Notes: a model not told the origin generated them from the letters alone. 64,000 nucleotides of DNA from Adineta steineri (GCA_905250115.1 CAJNOI010000109.1:163359-227358); one strand, 5' to 3'. Shown: positions 1 to 11,879, counted from the first letter of the stretch. Made by a program: numbers and translations.

Positions 1-606
1 CGTAGTGGATTATTTAATTCAAGTTCAAATACTTATGTTACCGGCTTAGGTAAATTTGATGATAATAAAACTGCGTACGATATATTTTCTAATTCAAAGT
101 TTATTTATGAACATGATAATAGAACAAAACTATACGAATATCCAACATTAATGAAACTAGAGAAATTCTGTTTTCATAACAATAAATCGTTAGTATGGTA
201 TGCACACTCTAAAGGTGCTTCACATGCCGAAGATTTTGTTGTGTCCTGGAGAGGTGTATTAAATTATTTTGTTTTGGATAACTGGCAACTATGCTATAAT
301 CTCTTACTGTCCACAAATTATACTACTTGTGGAGCTATACTAGCCTTGGATCGAGTTCGTAAAGCTGGTTGGAATACTTATTATGCTGGTAACATGTGGT
401 GGGCTAAATGCTCACATGTTAATCGACTTACAAGACTTGAAACGTTCGACCAGAAAGATCGTTACCAAGCGGAATTGTACGTCACATCTGAACCTGCTGT
501 TGGGCATTTTAATTGTCATTTTATCAATCTAAATATCGTAATTAATTTTAATAAGCAAACTGCTAATTGTACAATCAATCAACCAATGTTTTGGGCACGA
601 TGGTGA
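1..606 (+). CDS. Glycosyltransferase-like membrane protein, copy 1 (5' end outside window)
   Basis: This is the C-terminal ~201 codons of a gene whose start lies before the window. Base 1 matches codon 74 of the complete copy at 5422-6249, and the frame is open from base 1 to the TGA at 604-606. It keeps the diagnostic blocks of that copy: WYAHSKGASH, WRGVLNYF, GNMWWAKCSHVNRL and RYQAELYVTSEPAVGH. Differences are few. The main one is around the WRG block, where this copy has AEDFVVSWRG and the other VHDFSTGPWRG, one codon longer. The 3' flank is also duplicated and carries the same AATAAA (642-647). The blocks resemble a loosely defined glycosyltransferase-like family seen in algae and capsule loci; that link is from memory, and no catalytic activity is shown. 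Near-identity suggests a recent tandem duplication. Confidence 0.75.
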   Translation, partial: RSGLFNSSSNTYVTGLGKFDDNKTAYDIFSNSKFIYEHDNRTKLYEYPTLMKLEKFCFHNNKSLVWYAHSKGASHAEDFVVSWRGVLNYFVLDNWQLCYNLLLSTNYTTCGAILALDRVRKAGWNTYYAGNMWWAKCSHVNRLTRLETFDQKDRYQAELYVTSEPAVGHFNCHFINLNIVINFNKQTANCTINQPMFWARW

Positions 607-771
607 GATGTATTTTAGTTGATCGTTCGATATGTTTTTCAAATAAAATAATCAATCAATCGATCGATCCATCTCTTAAAGAAGTAAACATATCCTATTT
701 ATTATTGTTAACTTTTTCTTTTCATTGTTTGATTCTATTGATATTTTTTGATGCATAGTTATGTGATATGC
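607..771. repeat. Duplicated 3' flank of gene copy 1
   Basis: The bases after the stop match the 3' flank of copy 2 (6250-6417) almost base for base. The duplicated segment therefore includes 3' UTR and downstream sequence. Similarity resumes after the inserted element for about 12 bases (1066-1078) and is then lost, which marks the right edge of the duplication. Confidence 0.8.
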
Positions 772-775
772 TTAA

Positions 776-1061
776 CCCTTTGACTTCCCTGGTATAAAAA
801 AGCTAAACCTGTTTTTTTTATATTTCTCATAATGTAATTCACAAAAAATTGTTTTTTGTTATTTCATGAAAACACTATAAGTTTTGTAATTAATAAACTT
901 CAACAGTTAAAATTTCCATTCAGCCCAATAGAGTTCAATATAACTTACATTGCGCAAATCGACCAAGCACCTGTGAGAATACACGAAATATGTCTAGAAG
1001 AGGCTAATTCAACGATTTACTTGAATTCAATTCAATAAAAAATAATTCGGAAGTCAAAGGG
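776..1061. mobile_element. piggyBac-type MITE with TTAA target duplication
   Basis: A 286-bp insertion is flanked by TTAA at 772-775 and 1062-1065. Its perfect 13-bp terminal inverted repeats are CCCTTTGACTTCC (776-788) and GGAAGTCAAAGGG (1049-1061). A TTAA target duplication and ends beginning CCC are hallmarks of piggyBac elements. There is no transposase-sized reading frame, so it is non-autonomous. The other gene copy has no insertion at the equivalent site (TTGA at about 6415-6418), so it acts as an empty-site control. Confidence 0.8.
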
Positions 1062-1065
1062 TTAA

Positions 1066-4040
1066 TAGAATAATATTTCAAGAAATTCAATATTTTTGTC
1101 TTATAGTTCGAGCAAAGAAGGTAGTTATTATTGATCAGTGATAAAGATATGTATTAGGTTTATAATCATATAGAGGAAATTAGAAAAATGTCCATTAAGT
1201 CTCATTAATAAATGTAATTAAAAAAATGCAGAAACTTCGGATTTAATTCGAGAGTTATGTGTACTACAAAAAGGGTATAAGAAAGATGAGTCATCCTGGC
1301 ATATCTCGGTATCAGAATTATAATGGAAAATCTTCTCTATAAGGACGATTTCTTTCGGCTGTACCCATTTGATAGGATCTAGACTAGAATACTGCTCAGA
1401 TTTGAACTATTCGCCTTGACTTACTCTAGGAAAAAGATTTTTTCCGTAATTTGATTTATATTGATTATTGTTTAACCAATGGGAATTCGAGGCAAATAGA
1501 GTACGCATTCGAGTTCTCCGCCCTAGAAAACCTTGAAGTAGCATATTTGTAATCGAAAGATAGACCTGTATTATGGCTCAACGACATCGTCGATAACATT
1601 ACAACTATCTCGTGCTTAATTATGTTTACCATATAGGTGATTTAGCCGCCTTGATTCATTATGTATTACCTACCATGTTGTAGTAACAATGCTATATCGT
1701 TTTTCCCAAAGAGAAAAATATAGAAAATCATAGGGAAATATCAGTATTTTTGCAATAACTCGAGAATGGCTCGGCCAATTAGGCTCATCTTCGAACTCGA
1801 CCGAGATCTTGTTGAGTTTAAACCGTGTGAAAAATTTCATGACAATCGGCTTAGCCTTTCAGGAATTATTGTGTAAACGACCGGACACTCGGACACACGG
1901 ACCGATTCTAGAGGTGTACTCACTTTTTGAGTACACAAAAATATTTAGTTTTTTACAAAATAGGAGAAAACAATTGATCGAGAAATAAAGAATAATATTT
2001 TAAAATTAATGTGCTCAATTTATTTGTCTTCTTTGTTGATATATATCTTATTACGATCTTCAACAGAACGGCAGATTGTTTGGTATGATGAGAATTTTGA
2101 ATATAGACATATCATTTCTAATAATCTTCTACAATGGGAAATCAAATGCATCTTCCTCGAAATTCAAGGGTTTAGAATGTTATCCAAACTACATCTTTCA
2201 ATCGATTAAATTTGAAATATTTTGTTTAGTAAAATTATATTATTTCAAAAGTAAACGCTCTTCTACTACCAACTTCATTTCTCATATAGATTGTCATATC
2301 GTTTTACGAATAACACGGTTTGTCAAATTTAAGTTTATATCAAAAGATGATCAAGTTATATCCATAAATTCTTGATTTCTAATTAGAAATGTAACAGGAG
2401 AATAAAAAAAGAGAAACGAGCATATTCATAGAGTGAATTCCAGCTGACAAAGAACATATAATGTTAGAAATATCACAAGTCTTGTATTAATCATCTAATT
2501 ACTCAACAGTTACTTTATCAAAAAGACGCTTGACTTTTTTTTGTTTTATAATAATTAAATTATAGTTAAATTTTATTTTGTTCCCAAATTTTAAATATTA
2601 GAACGAACACATCTCGGATCAGTCTATCTTATCCGAAAATTAAACACTGTGAAAACTCATCGGCAACGAAATTGATCATCAATCAATCGCATTTATCAAA
2701 ATAGTTCAAAGAGAAAAACTATATAGAATGAGTTTTTAACCTTGAACTTTATTTTATCATCAAATGTTCGTTTGATTTAAATCAGAAATGAAATTATTAT
2801 CATACCCAAAATAGATCAGAAATACGTACAGTGATGTGGTATTTTGAAAACACGACAGAGTTTTAATCTGGTTAAATTTAGACTTTACTGATTCTTCTTG
2901 CATTCACCGTGCTACATCTACCAAAACACTATCTCACACTAATGGATACAGCTAGAATTAAGCGTCTCCAAAACATGCTGACGGTGAGTATGAATAATTA
3001 CCTTCATCATCCACACCCACTTCTCAAAAGTAAAACGTTTGATATTCTTAAATGGCTTTTAGAAAAACAAGTGTTTTCTGTTTAATTGTGTGGAATAATT
3101 AGATAAAGACAAGTGTAGACAAATATTCTCTAACGTTTGATATCCTCGCCATTAATGAATAATTGATATAGTCATGTAGTTGTGAAAAAATTTTACTTTC
3201 CTCTTAATCGAAACAATTTCTTCACATATCACATGATATAACTAATGACAGTTCTGTTAAAAGCTTTTTTTTTGTGTTACTCTCGCTCTCTCTTTTTTAA
3301 GCAATTAAAGAAAGGAAAAAATTTTCCGACCTTTATTCTGCAACGTTTCTTCTTTTTCTCAAAGAAATATACTTACACAAAAGTATGCGTGACAAAGGAA
3401 GAAAACTTTCTTTTTGACGCTATCGTTAAAAATGATTGCTCTAGTTTGTGTTATATTCAACAAAAAAGTATATACTCTACTCTTTGTCTGTGAAAAAGGT
3501 ACGTTACATTCATTACAATATAAGATATATTCCTTAGAACCATCAACAAACAGATAAAGAAAGAAATAGTTATTTGTTTTTTCTAATAGGATATTCTTCT
3601 CTTGCTAAACTTGACAAAAAAAGATAATGATAAGTATTTGATATTGACAACAATGAAAACGTTGATGGTTAGCAACGAAGAGAAAGAAAAATATTAGTAA
3701 AAACAAGTCGTAAAACAGCGTTAGTATATTAAAAAACAATATAATTTATCTTTAGTATACATATTATTTTCTACATGTAGACCACACAAAATGTAGATAC
3801 ATGTCAGCCCAAGATACGTTAGAATAACCATATAGTGATTAGATATTATGCTTTAGTAAAAAGTGCTCAAACTTCGTAATTAATAAAATATAAACAATAA
3901 TATAGTGTGGTATACATTATATACCATTGTTACAAGAAATCTCCTATAATTAAAGCAGTAATCGTGGGAAAAATATGCTTTTGGAAGATTACAAATACTT
4001 ATTTATATATGTAATTATTTGTTCCAGGGTCTCTTGATAT
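1066..4040. other. Intergenic, no supported gene
   Basis: AT-rich sequence with no frame that looks coding. A somewhat less AT-rich part (about 1240-1945) contains several short inverted words around GAGTACAC/GTGTACTC (1914-1935) and may be decayed repeat DNA, but I could not define ends. Short open frames here have low-complexity composition. Confidence 0.5.
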
Positions 4041-5286
4041 ACAGGTTGATTACGTTATTTTTAACAGTTTTGTGTTGTTTACTGTATTTATGTAGTACAT
4101 TGAATTTTTTTTAATTTTAGTATAGTTAGATAGAACATGAGCTCCTCTATCAGATCAAATAATTTGATTGTTAGTTTCTCTAGCTCTAGCTCAAAATTTT
4201 AGCGAATGAAAAACAAGCACTAAGAAAATTTTTTTAAGGCTGTTGCCCTGATTATTATTCGGATTTTTTCCATCGATAGAATGCTTGTACCATGCTTAAT
4301 AGTAATCTCGATCACTCGTTGACATCATATATTGAACGATTTTTCTTCTCTCTTTTCGATAATACTTGTTGCCTCCCGTCTAGATCAATTCGTTTAACCC
4401 TTTTCATAGTAAAATTTTGAATGGAAAAGGCGGTAGAAGGAACGGGGAGAACAGAAAGAAAGAAAGAAAGTAATACATATATGTACCACTCGCTGTGAAA
4501 GAGTTAATTTAATTTCAAGTAGATGCCATATAATAAAATTTTGTTGAATCTCATACAACACAAAAAAAAAACTTTTGTTAAAAAGCAGGCATTAGATGAG
4601 AGACAGGGTATGTTTTATTTTTTGTATCAGCACATTTGTTGGAAATTTCTTTGAAACAAAATATATCAAAAGATGCAGCGTGAAACGCTGTACAACTTAC
4701 ATGGAACGGTTTTTTTTACTTTTAGTTGTTTTTCTAAAAAATTTGACAACATTTTAAGCACCCGGATTTCGAATGCAAGAAAATTGGTTTCACAGCATTT
4801 TTTCACCTTGTTTCACAATTATAAAAGAAAAGATTTAATGTGTAAATAGTAGAACTGTTCGCGCCGCATCTTTTGGTATATTTTTCTGTTTCTACAAAGC
4901 CATATTATGTGACAGAAATACAAAACTGAAAAAAAGACTCTTCTATTCCTATAAACAAATTTTGTTTTTTCAATGGTAAAAAGTCGGTTGCGTTGAATTG
5001 TACTTCTTCTAGAAAACAAAAGAATGCACAATTAATATATACCTGATCGTGATTATTGTTGAGCTTTTGACTAAACCTACTGTATAATGCTTTAAAAAAA
5101 TTTCTTAGTACTTGTTTTTCATTCGTTAAAGTTTTGGACTAGAGCTAGAGAAACTAACAATCAAATTATATGATTTGATAGAGTAGCTCATGCTCTATCT
5201 AACTATACTAAAATAAAAAGAATTCGATGTACTACATAAATACAGTAAACGACACAAAACTATCAAAAGTAACGTAATCAACCTGT
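4041..5286. mobile_element. Long-inverted-repeat element (about 200-bp arms)
   Basis: Bases 4041-4240 are repeated in inverted orientation at 5089-5286, at roughly 90% identity by eye. Shared blocks run from ACAGGTTGATTACGTTA at the outer edge, through TGTAGTACAT and TTAGTATAGTTAGATAGA, to TTTGATTGTTAGTTTCTC and GAATGAAAAACAAG inside. The 848-bp centre has no convincing gene. This structure fits a foldback or long-TIR DNA element. I could not identify a target-site duplication. It sits directly upstream of gene copy 2. Confidence 0.65.
4398..4503. mobile_element. Possible small decayed TTAA-flanked MITE
   Basis: TTAA at 4394-4397 and 4504-4507 bracket 106 bp. The ends are CCCTTTTCATAG and, inverted, CTCTTTCACAG, similar but not identical. 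It includes a short GAAA microsatellite (about 4452-4469). It resembles the piggyBac-type element at 776-1061 but is more eroded. TTAA is common in AT-rich DNA, so chance is possible. Confidence 0.3.
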
Positions 5287-5421
5287 ACATTTGTTGTTTA
5301 TAAGAGATGAGATTTAATTCAGTATAAAAACACAGAATCTTTTTTTTTCAAAGGTCTTATATAGTTTTTTTATCTTCCAGAATAAATATTTGTTCGATAT
5401 ATAACTCGTGACGTTTTCAAT

Positions 5422-6249
5422 ATGGACAAGTCGATTTATAAGAAATTATTTATAATCGCTATTATTGGAAGCTGTGGTGTTCTCGTATATCTTCATTTTT
5501 TTCCAATTAAACAAATTATTCTAAATAAACACATTTCTCTCAAAAACTCTCGATTTCCTGCCATTGCTGGTTTTTATCATTTTTCAACTGTCGGTTCTAA
5601 CTGGAAAAATATAGTCAATGAACAAATGACAATCATTTTTCGTAGTGGATTATTTAATTCAAGTTCAAATACTTATGTTACCGGCTTAGGTAAATTTGAT
5701 GATAATAAAACTGCGTATGATATATTTTCTAATTCAAAGTTTATTTATGAATATGATAATAAAACACAATCATACGAATATCCAACATTAATGAAACTAG
5801 AGAAATTCTGTTTTCATAACAATAGATCGTTAGTATGGTATGCACATTCTAAAGGTGCTTCACATGTCCATGATTTTTCTACTGGCCCCTGGAGAGGTGT
5901 ATTAAATTATTTTGTTTTGGATAACTGGCAATTATGCTATAATCTCTTATTGTCCACAAATTATACTACTTGTGGAGCCATAATGGCCTTCGATCGGGTT
6001 CGTAAAGCTGGCTGGAATACTTATTATGCTGGTAACATGTGGTGGGCTAAATGTTCACATGTTAATCGACTTACAAGACTTGAAAAGATCGACCAGAAAG
6101 ATCGTTACCAAGCAGAATTGTACGTCACATCTGAACCTGCTGTTGGGCATTTTAATTGTCATTTTATCAATCTAAATATCCCAATTAGTTTTAATAAGCA
6201 AACTGCTAATTGTACAACAAATCAACCAATGTTTTGGGCACGATGGTGA
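5422..6249 (+). CDS. Glycosyltransferase-like type II membrane protein, copy 2 (complete)
   Basis: A 275-residue single-exon protein. A short basic N-terminus (MDKSIYKK) is followed by one hydrophobic segment (about residues 8-27), the layout of a type II Golgi/ER anchor, then a lumenal domain. Blocks include VTGLGKF, WYAHSKGASH, WRGVLNYF, GNMWWAKCSHVNRL and RYQAELYVTSEPAVGH, ending FWARW. There are several N-glycosylation sequons. The pattern HSKG...WRxxxxYF...GNxWWA resembles a poorly characterised family often called glycosyltransferase-like; the assignment is from memory and the donor and acceptor are unknown. AATAAA lies at 6285-6290. The start is the first ATG in frame and directly precedes the anchor. 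It is a tandem paralogue of the gene at the window edge. Confidence 0.75.
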   Translation: MDKSIYKKLFIIAIIGSCGVLVYLHFFPIKQIILNKHISLKNSRFPAIAGFYHFSTVGSNWKNIVNEQMTIIFRSGLFNSSSNTYVTGLGKFDDNKTAYDIFSNSKFIYEYDNKTQSYEYPTLMKLEKFCFHNNRSLVWYAHSKGASHVHDFSTGPWRGVLNYFVLDNWQLCYNLLLSTNYTTCGAIMAFDRVRKAGWNTYYAGNMWWAKCSHVNRLTRLEKIDQKDRYQAELYVTSEPAVGHFNCHFINLNIPISFNKQTANCTTNQPMFWARW

Positions 6250-7084
6250 GATGTATTTTAGTTGATCGTTCGATATGTTTTTCAAATAAAATAATCAATC
6301 AATCGATCGATCCATCTCTTAAAGAAGTAAACATATCCTATTTATTATTGTTAATTTTTTCTTTTTAATGTTTGATTTTATTGATATTTTTTGATATATG
6401 GTTATGTGATATGCTTGATAGAATAATATTTAAAAAAAAACTCAAAGTTAATTTTATTAATACATTTTATATCTTTTTTGTTGAAGTTTTCTTAGGTTTC
6501 TTTTAATAAACACATTCAAGAACACAATATATGATGAATATGTAAAACTTAAATGAAACTAACGATGGAGATTTGTGTATCTCTTCGCCGAAAAGTCAGA
6601 CCGTCGAAGTTCATCTCGAAACAAACATTATCGAAGACATAGATTGCCGAAATTAATAACATTCAAACTGAGATGGACTGCCTTTCTTTCGGCAACATCC
6701 TTCTGGATCTCTTTTTTGAATACTCATTACACATAAGTATATATGCTGGGAGAACAATAGCTATCATCAGATAAATGTAGTTGTTAGTTTGCTCATTGAA
6801 ATGTCGACGCTCTCAAATGATTACGACCGATATGCACTTTATTGATAATGGTATGTTCGAAATGGTAGATCACCGGAATTTCTACCGTCCACATTTTCCA
6901 TAATTTGGCTTCCGATGAAGTGCATATATATTGTTTTTTCTTTTATAATATGATCATAGATTTATTTAAAAGAAATTTTCAAAAATGCTTAATCTAATGT
7001 ATAAAGTTTGATTAAAATATTAAAATCTAAAAACTAAAACTAAAATAAAATCATATTTTAAAATCGTTCATTTATAATGTCATA
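6250..7084. other. Intergenic; duplicated flank then unique DNA
   Basis: The first ~170 bases are the duplicated 3' flank shared with copy 1, with the uninserted MITE site (TTGA) at about 6415-6418. The rest is non-coding. A small hairpin-capable pair, ATATGCACTT (6832-6841) and AAGTGCATAT (about 6919-6928), is present, but no gene is. Confidence 0.55.
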
Positions 7085-8325
7085 TTATTGTTTAATAGGA
7101 GCTGAATCACCATATAAATTTTTACTATGTGCTTTAGTATAACGTTCACCAGCAGTATCTGCATTTTGACAAGCTTGTCGAATTTGTTCAATTTCTTCTT
7201 TTGTTAATTTAATTTTAACAGCAGCAACATTTTCTTCTAAATTCTTAATTTTTGTGGTACCGGGAATAACAAAAAACTGTTCACCTTGTGCAAGTATCCA
7301 TGCTAATGTTAATTGACCTGTTGTACAACCTTTATTTTCAGCAAATTTTTTTAATGTTTCAACTAATTGAAGATTTTTTGGAAAATTTTCTTTTGAAAAT
7401 CTTGGTAGATGTTTACGAAAATCATTTTCTTCAAAATCATCTGGACTTTTAATTTGTCCAGTTAACATTCCACGACCTAATGGAGAATACCAAACAATTG
7501 CTATTCCAAGTTCTTCACAAGTTTTTAAAACACCAATTTCTTCTCGTTCAATATCTAAACTAAATGGAGAATATTCAACTTGTACCGCAGATATTGGATG
7601 AATTTTATATGCACGTCGAATTGTATCACTTGAACATTCAGATAAACCAATATATTTTATTTTTCCTTGTTCAACAAGTTCTTTTAATACACTCATTGTT
7701 TCTCCAATTGGAACTTTGGAATCAATTCGATGAACATAATAAAGATCAACATAAGGAAGTTGAAGACGTTTAAGACTTTTTTCTATCGATTGATGAACAT
7801 AATCAGCATCACCTCGAACTGACGCTGTTCGATCTGAAGAAAAAATATTAGCAAATTTTGTCGCTAAGAATATCTAGTTAAAAGAAAAATTCTATTTTAT
7901 AATCATTTGTAAGCATAAAAGACATTTCTATGCAAGGTCGAAAAATAATATGACGCTAAAGAACGCACATGTCAGTAACATGAATTAAATTATCTTGTCA
8001 CTTTTGAGCATCTGACACAACCATTATCTTTTTTTCAGTTAAAAGTATATATCTCACGAAAAAACGAACTATTTGATCTAACCTTGTCACGTTGTTGTGG
8101 ATATTTTTTGAAATATTTTCCAATTAATTCTTCATTATCACCATAAATATCAGCACTATCAATATAAGTACTACCAAGCTCTATAGCACGATCAAGAACT
8201 TTAAAACGTTCTTCATCCGAAGCTGGTGTTCCATAAAATGCTGATAAACCCATTGCTCCAAATCCAATAGATGATACTTGTGGACCATTTTTACCTAACT
8301 GACGTTCGGATACATTTCCAGACAT
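7085..8325 (-). CDS. Aldo/keto reductase (two exons)
   Basis: NAD(P)H-dependent oxidoreductase of the aldo/keto reductase superfamily, probably cytosolic, 343 residues. Exon 1 is 8083-8325 and exon 2 is 7085-7873. The intron (donor GTTAGA, acceptor TAG, phase 0) joins RDK to IFLATKF. The full catalytic tetrad is visible: Asp56 and Tyr61 in IDSADIYG, Lys87 in LATKFA and His129 in YYVHRID. Further family motifs are KIKYIGLSE, VQVEYSPFSL, WYSPLGRGMLTG and FVIPGTTK. Length and motifs fit the bacterial/plant YakC-like AKR branch rather than human AKR1 enzymes. The substrate cannot be told from sequence. There is no signal peptide. The start ATG is followed by a short N-terminus reading RQLGKNGPQVSSIGFG, typical of the family. 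Confidence 0.92.
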
Positions 8326-10119
8326 TTTTATTTGTTAAATTTATTCTTATATAAAAATCTTAAATAAATAATATATTTCAATACTTATATTATGTGTATG
8401 TTGCATAAAGAAGCAAAACTAAACTGCAACGTCTTTTATATTATATATATATATATGCGACGATGCAAAAATATAGATGACAGGAGAAAGAAAAAGAATA
8501 GGGAAAAAAATATTAATTAGTATATGAACGAGTTGTATTTTATGATATCAGTTCAATTTATATTAAACTTATTTTAAAAAGCTTCTTTGTTATTGTAATC
8601 GATAAAATTGAAAAAAGACATTTTAATTTAATATATATATGTATTTTTTCGAAAAATATTTCTTTTATTTTTAATTACTTTAGATAAAGATGTCATAAGT
8701 TGTTAATCGTTTTTTCTATATCATATATAAAAGATAAACATCAAATATTATTATTATTATTGATAGTATAAATAGTACACTCAAATCGATATAACAGAAT
8801 GTATTTTAGGAATAACATATATAAACATTAGAAAATAGACTTCGAATTGAATACTCATTCATTTTTGATAAACGTTAAGTAAAATATTAGATAAAACAAC
8901 ATTTCATATCACCTTCATATTTTAACGTATAGAATATCGATATATCAATTTTTCATCATTAGATTAGCAATAAACCAACGTACAGTATTAGTTGACATTG
9001 AAAATAATTTATACTCATTTAAAAATTCACAAAAGCTAAATTATAAGAAGAAGCTTTTCATTCACAATCTGCTTACAGATCTTCTTATTTTAAAATTGTA
9101 ATAAAAGTCATTAATTGTCTTTCATTTTACAATCAGTCTGGAAAATAAAATTAAAAATATTGAATCTTTCCGAAGAAATTAATGCATTAAAAGATTTTTT
9201 CTATTTTTTTATTATATTACGAGGACTCGAGATGAAAAGTCATAGCCGCCGAATGAGTAGTTTCACTAAAGTGGTATATGAATCAGATTCTATTTAGTCT
9301 GATTTATAGTTATAAAACTTCATATGCACATCTTTTCTTTGTTATTATAAAGTTTTTTTTGTTCATAATACGATAATAGTCATCCACTGACGTTTTATTA
9401 TTATTTTGAGGATGTAGATGAATAGTTTGGTATGATATAGGCAGAGGTACCATACTCAGCACCAAACATTATCCACATTCTCATTAAAATTGAACTTATA
9501 GTAATAGTTTTTTTTTATAGTTTTTTAATCAATTATTGATGGTATAATGACTAATTACTGCTGTTATTTACGAGTTTGGATAAATAAGTACGAACCTCTC
9601 TTCACCAACATCCATATACATACTCATAAGCTATACAATATGAGCGACTCATTCTATGTAAAATCTTATTCAATTTCGTACGATCTAATGTTTAGTTTTA
9701 TTTTATGGATATGTCTAAAATTGAACAAAAGAAGAATTTGATTTAAGAATTGATTGTTGCGTGAGATTATGAATATTACATTCACTATAAACACACGTCA
9801 ACATTCATATTCTCACCTTTGTAATGTCCTTCGTTACAAAACTGCTGCTTTTATATTTATCAATTTCGATTTTATGACAAACAGTTTTATATGTCAATAT
9901 AAATGAATTATACTATATTACAATGATTTGAAACATCTACTGAAACAATAAAATACTTAGTAAATATATTTTATAACTTGCTATTTTTATTGTGAGATTA
10001 TTTCTTATCAATAGGAGTAGGCTCAAGATCAGATCTCTGTTTATTACGCGTGCGTTTCATTGTAATTCAACATTATTAAAAACAATAGAGAAGAATTTTA
10101 TATATTCACCTTGCAGACT
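8326..10119. other. Intergenic, AT-rich, no gene seen
   Basis: About 1.8 kb between the divergently transcribed reductase and claudin-like genes, so it should contain both promoters. It holds short AT microsatellites (for example about 8440-8455 and 8744-8762). The small open frames look non-coding. Confidence 0.5.
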
Positions 10120-10791
10120 ATGGCAAATAACTTTAAACTATTACTCATCATTGGTGGAGCTCTCATTGGAGCAGCGTTTATACTTTTTATTCTGAGCAAT
10201 GCACTATCATCGTGGTATGTCCGAAATTTTATATTTAGGATTTATATAAATCCACATAGTTTTAAAATATCAACATAAAAATTGTTTTTAAAAAAAAGAG
10301 GATATCAATAAGATAATAATGAATATAATTAATTCTTTTGTTTTATATCTTTTAGGAGTGAAACAGAAAATGACTTTGGAAACATTACATATGGTCTTTG
10401 GCGTTGGTGTAATTCCACAGTTGATGATACGACATGCACAGATGTATCATGTCCTTCAGAAGACTTCCCGAGCAGTTTCTGCAATAAAATTCTTGCAGCT
10501 AGAGCTTTTATTACTCTAGCTTGTATTCTATCTGGTTTTTGTGGAACATTATCGGTTATATATTGTGCAATATCTGGTGAACGTTCAGCTCGACCATTAA
10601 TCTTAACAAAAAAATGTCTAGCTGTGGCATGCCTTATCATGGGAATTATAGCTATTGCAATCGGTATCAGTGCTACAATGACTGCACAAAATGGTATTAA
10701 ACTACGTTTAGGTGTTGCTGCAATTCTTGGAATTGTTGGAGTTGGTATTAACTTAATTGGTACCGTTATAATACTATTAGTTAAACCATAG
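10120..10791 (+). CDS. Claudin/PMP22-like tetraspan membrane protein (two exons)
   Basis: A 176-residue four-pass protein encoded by exon 1 (10120-10214) and exon 2 (10356-10791). The intron is GTATGT...TTTTAG and splits the codon of a Trp. Hydrophobic segments lie at about residues 5-28, 78-100, 114-137 and 145-170. The first extracellular loop carries GLWRWC followed by a second Cys (GLWRWCN...TTC), which matches the claudin-family signature W-GLW-C-C. Members form or regulate epithelial junctions or act as tetraspan adaptors at the plasma membrane. No C-terminal PDZ-binding motif is evident (it ends LLVKP), so it may be PMP22/EMP-like rather than a true claudin. AATAAA lies at 11006-11011. 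Confidence 0.82.
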
Positions 10792-11078
10792 TTTTATCTA
10801 ATGATATATATATGATAAAGAAAATTGAGCGTCTATAGACCTTTAAATTCATGATAATTCTTTTTCCATTTGTCTTATATTATCTATGTTTTCTGAAATT
10901 ACCGAAATCAATAACATTCGCTTTTGTTATCGCATCCCATATTGTTCAGATCGTAAAAAAATGTATGTGAAAAATGTGCACACATAACTTAGAATAATTT
11001 TATTGAATAAAAAAAGTGGTTTACAAAGCACAAAAATATATTATAGACAAAAATCAGTTATTAGATAAATTTTATCTT

Positions 11079-11121
11079 GAGGGTGGGTGCGGGTGCGCGT
11101 GTGGGTGTGGGTGTGGGTGTA
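11079..11121. repeat. G-rich telomere-like tract with TGTGGG units
   Basis: A G/T-rich run beginning GAGGGTGGGTGCGGG and ending in three consecutive GTGTGGG-type units. TGTGGG is the telomeric hexamer reported for the bdelloid Adineta vaga. It lies 288 bp downstream of the claudin-like stop. It is internal to the contig, so it is an interstitial tract or a simple repeat. Confidence 0.6.
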
Positions 11122-11879
11122 TGGCTATTGAAAAGAAGAGACACCGTCATCTATATTCACATATAACACTAATATTTAATTAATTTCTTACGACGAATAT
11201 TTTTTATCCAATATAATTTACATACGATGACGAGTACGATGCGTTTTTGTTGCGCTCTAAGATAGTAAATAAGCATAGAAGTAGAATATACATGATAAAA
11301 ATTTACATAATCATCAACATAATAAAACAAGGTTATGTTCTTATTTCTTTGTATAATAACAACATGTTCAGTTCACTATCCATCCGAATAAAATCAAGCA
11401 AGTATACAATGTTCTCACTAGGTATGATTTTTTGTATTCAATTTTCATTTTACAATATCAATATCTCATAAAGCGACTTAGGTTCTATGGATTTATGTAA
11501 ATATATATTCGTTATTTTTTCTTCTTTCTTTTCACGAACACATAGAGTTTTATATTAGAACTCAAACAACATAATTGAAAAAAGTATGCATAACTATGAT
11601 AGTGTATTAGCATCATACCAATACTAATTCATTACTAATGCCAAAGCATTAAATTAATTTTTTAACTTAATGAAAAAGCATTAGCAATTTTTTTCTAGCA
11701 GTAATGCTAAGTCAGCATTCGCAAACTACATTCTAGTTTTTATAACGTTTTGGACGACCCTCTATGATAAATGTTAAATTTATTTTGTGATGTCATTCTT
11801 CTATACCACTGATAAAATGTTTGGATGAAAAAAAAAGTAGAAAAGATAAGAGTCTTTGTTGTCACTCGTGTAAAAGTAA
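11122..11879. other. Intergenic, no gene seen
   Basis: AT-rich spacer that should include the promoter of the downstream membrane-protein gene. Words around CATTAG/AATGC recur at 11610-11725 without a clear unit. I see no coding signal. Confidence 0.45.

Noticed and set aside
2009..3493. Small plus-strand frames upstream of the long inverted repeat
   Set aside because: Low-complexity, A/T-driven composition, no start context, no recognisable motif or partner exon.
10329..10640. Minus-strand 103-residue open frame
   Set aside because: It is antisense to exon 2 of the claudin-like gene, which has four membrane segments and the GLW..C signature.
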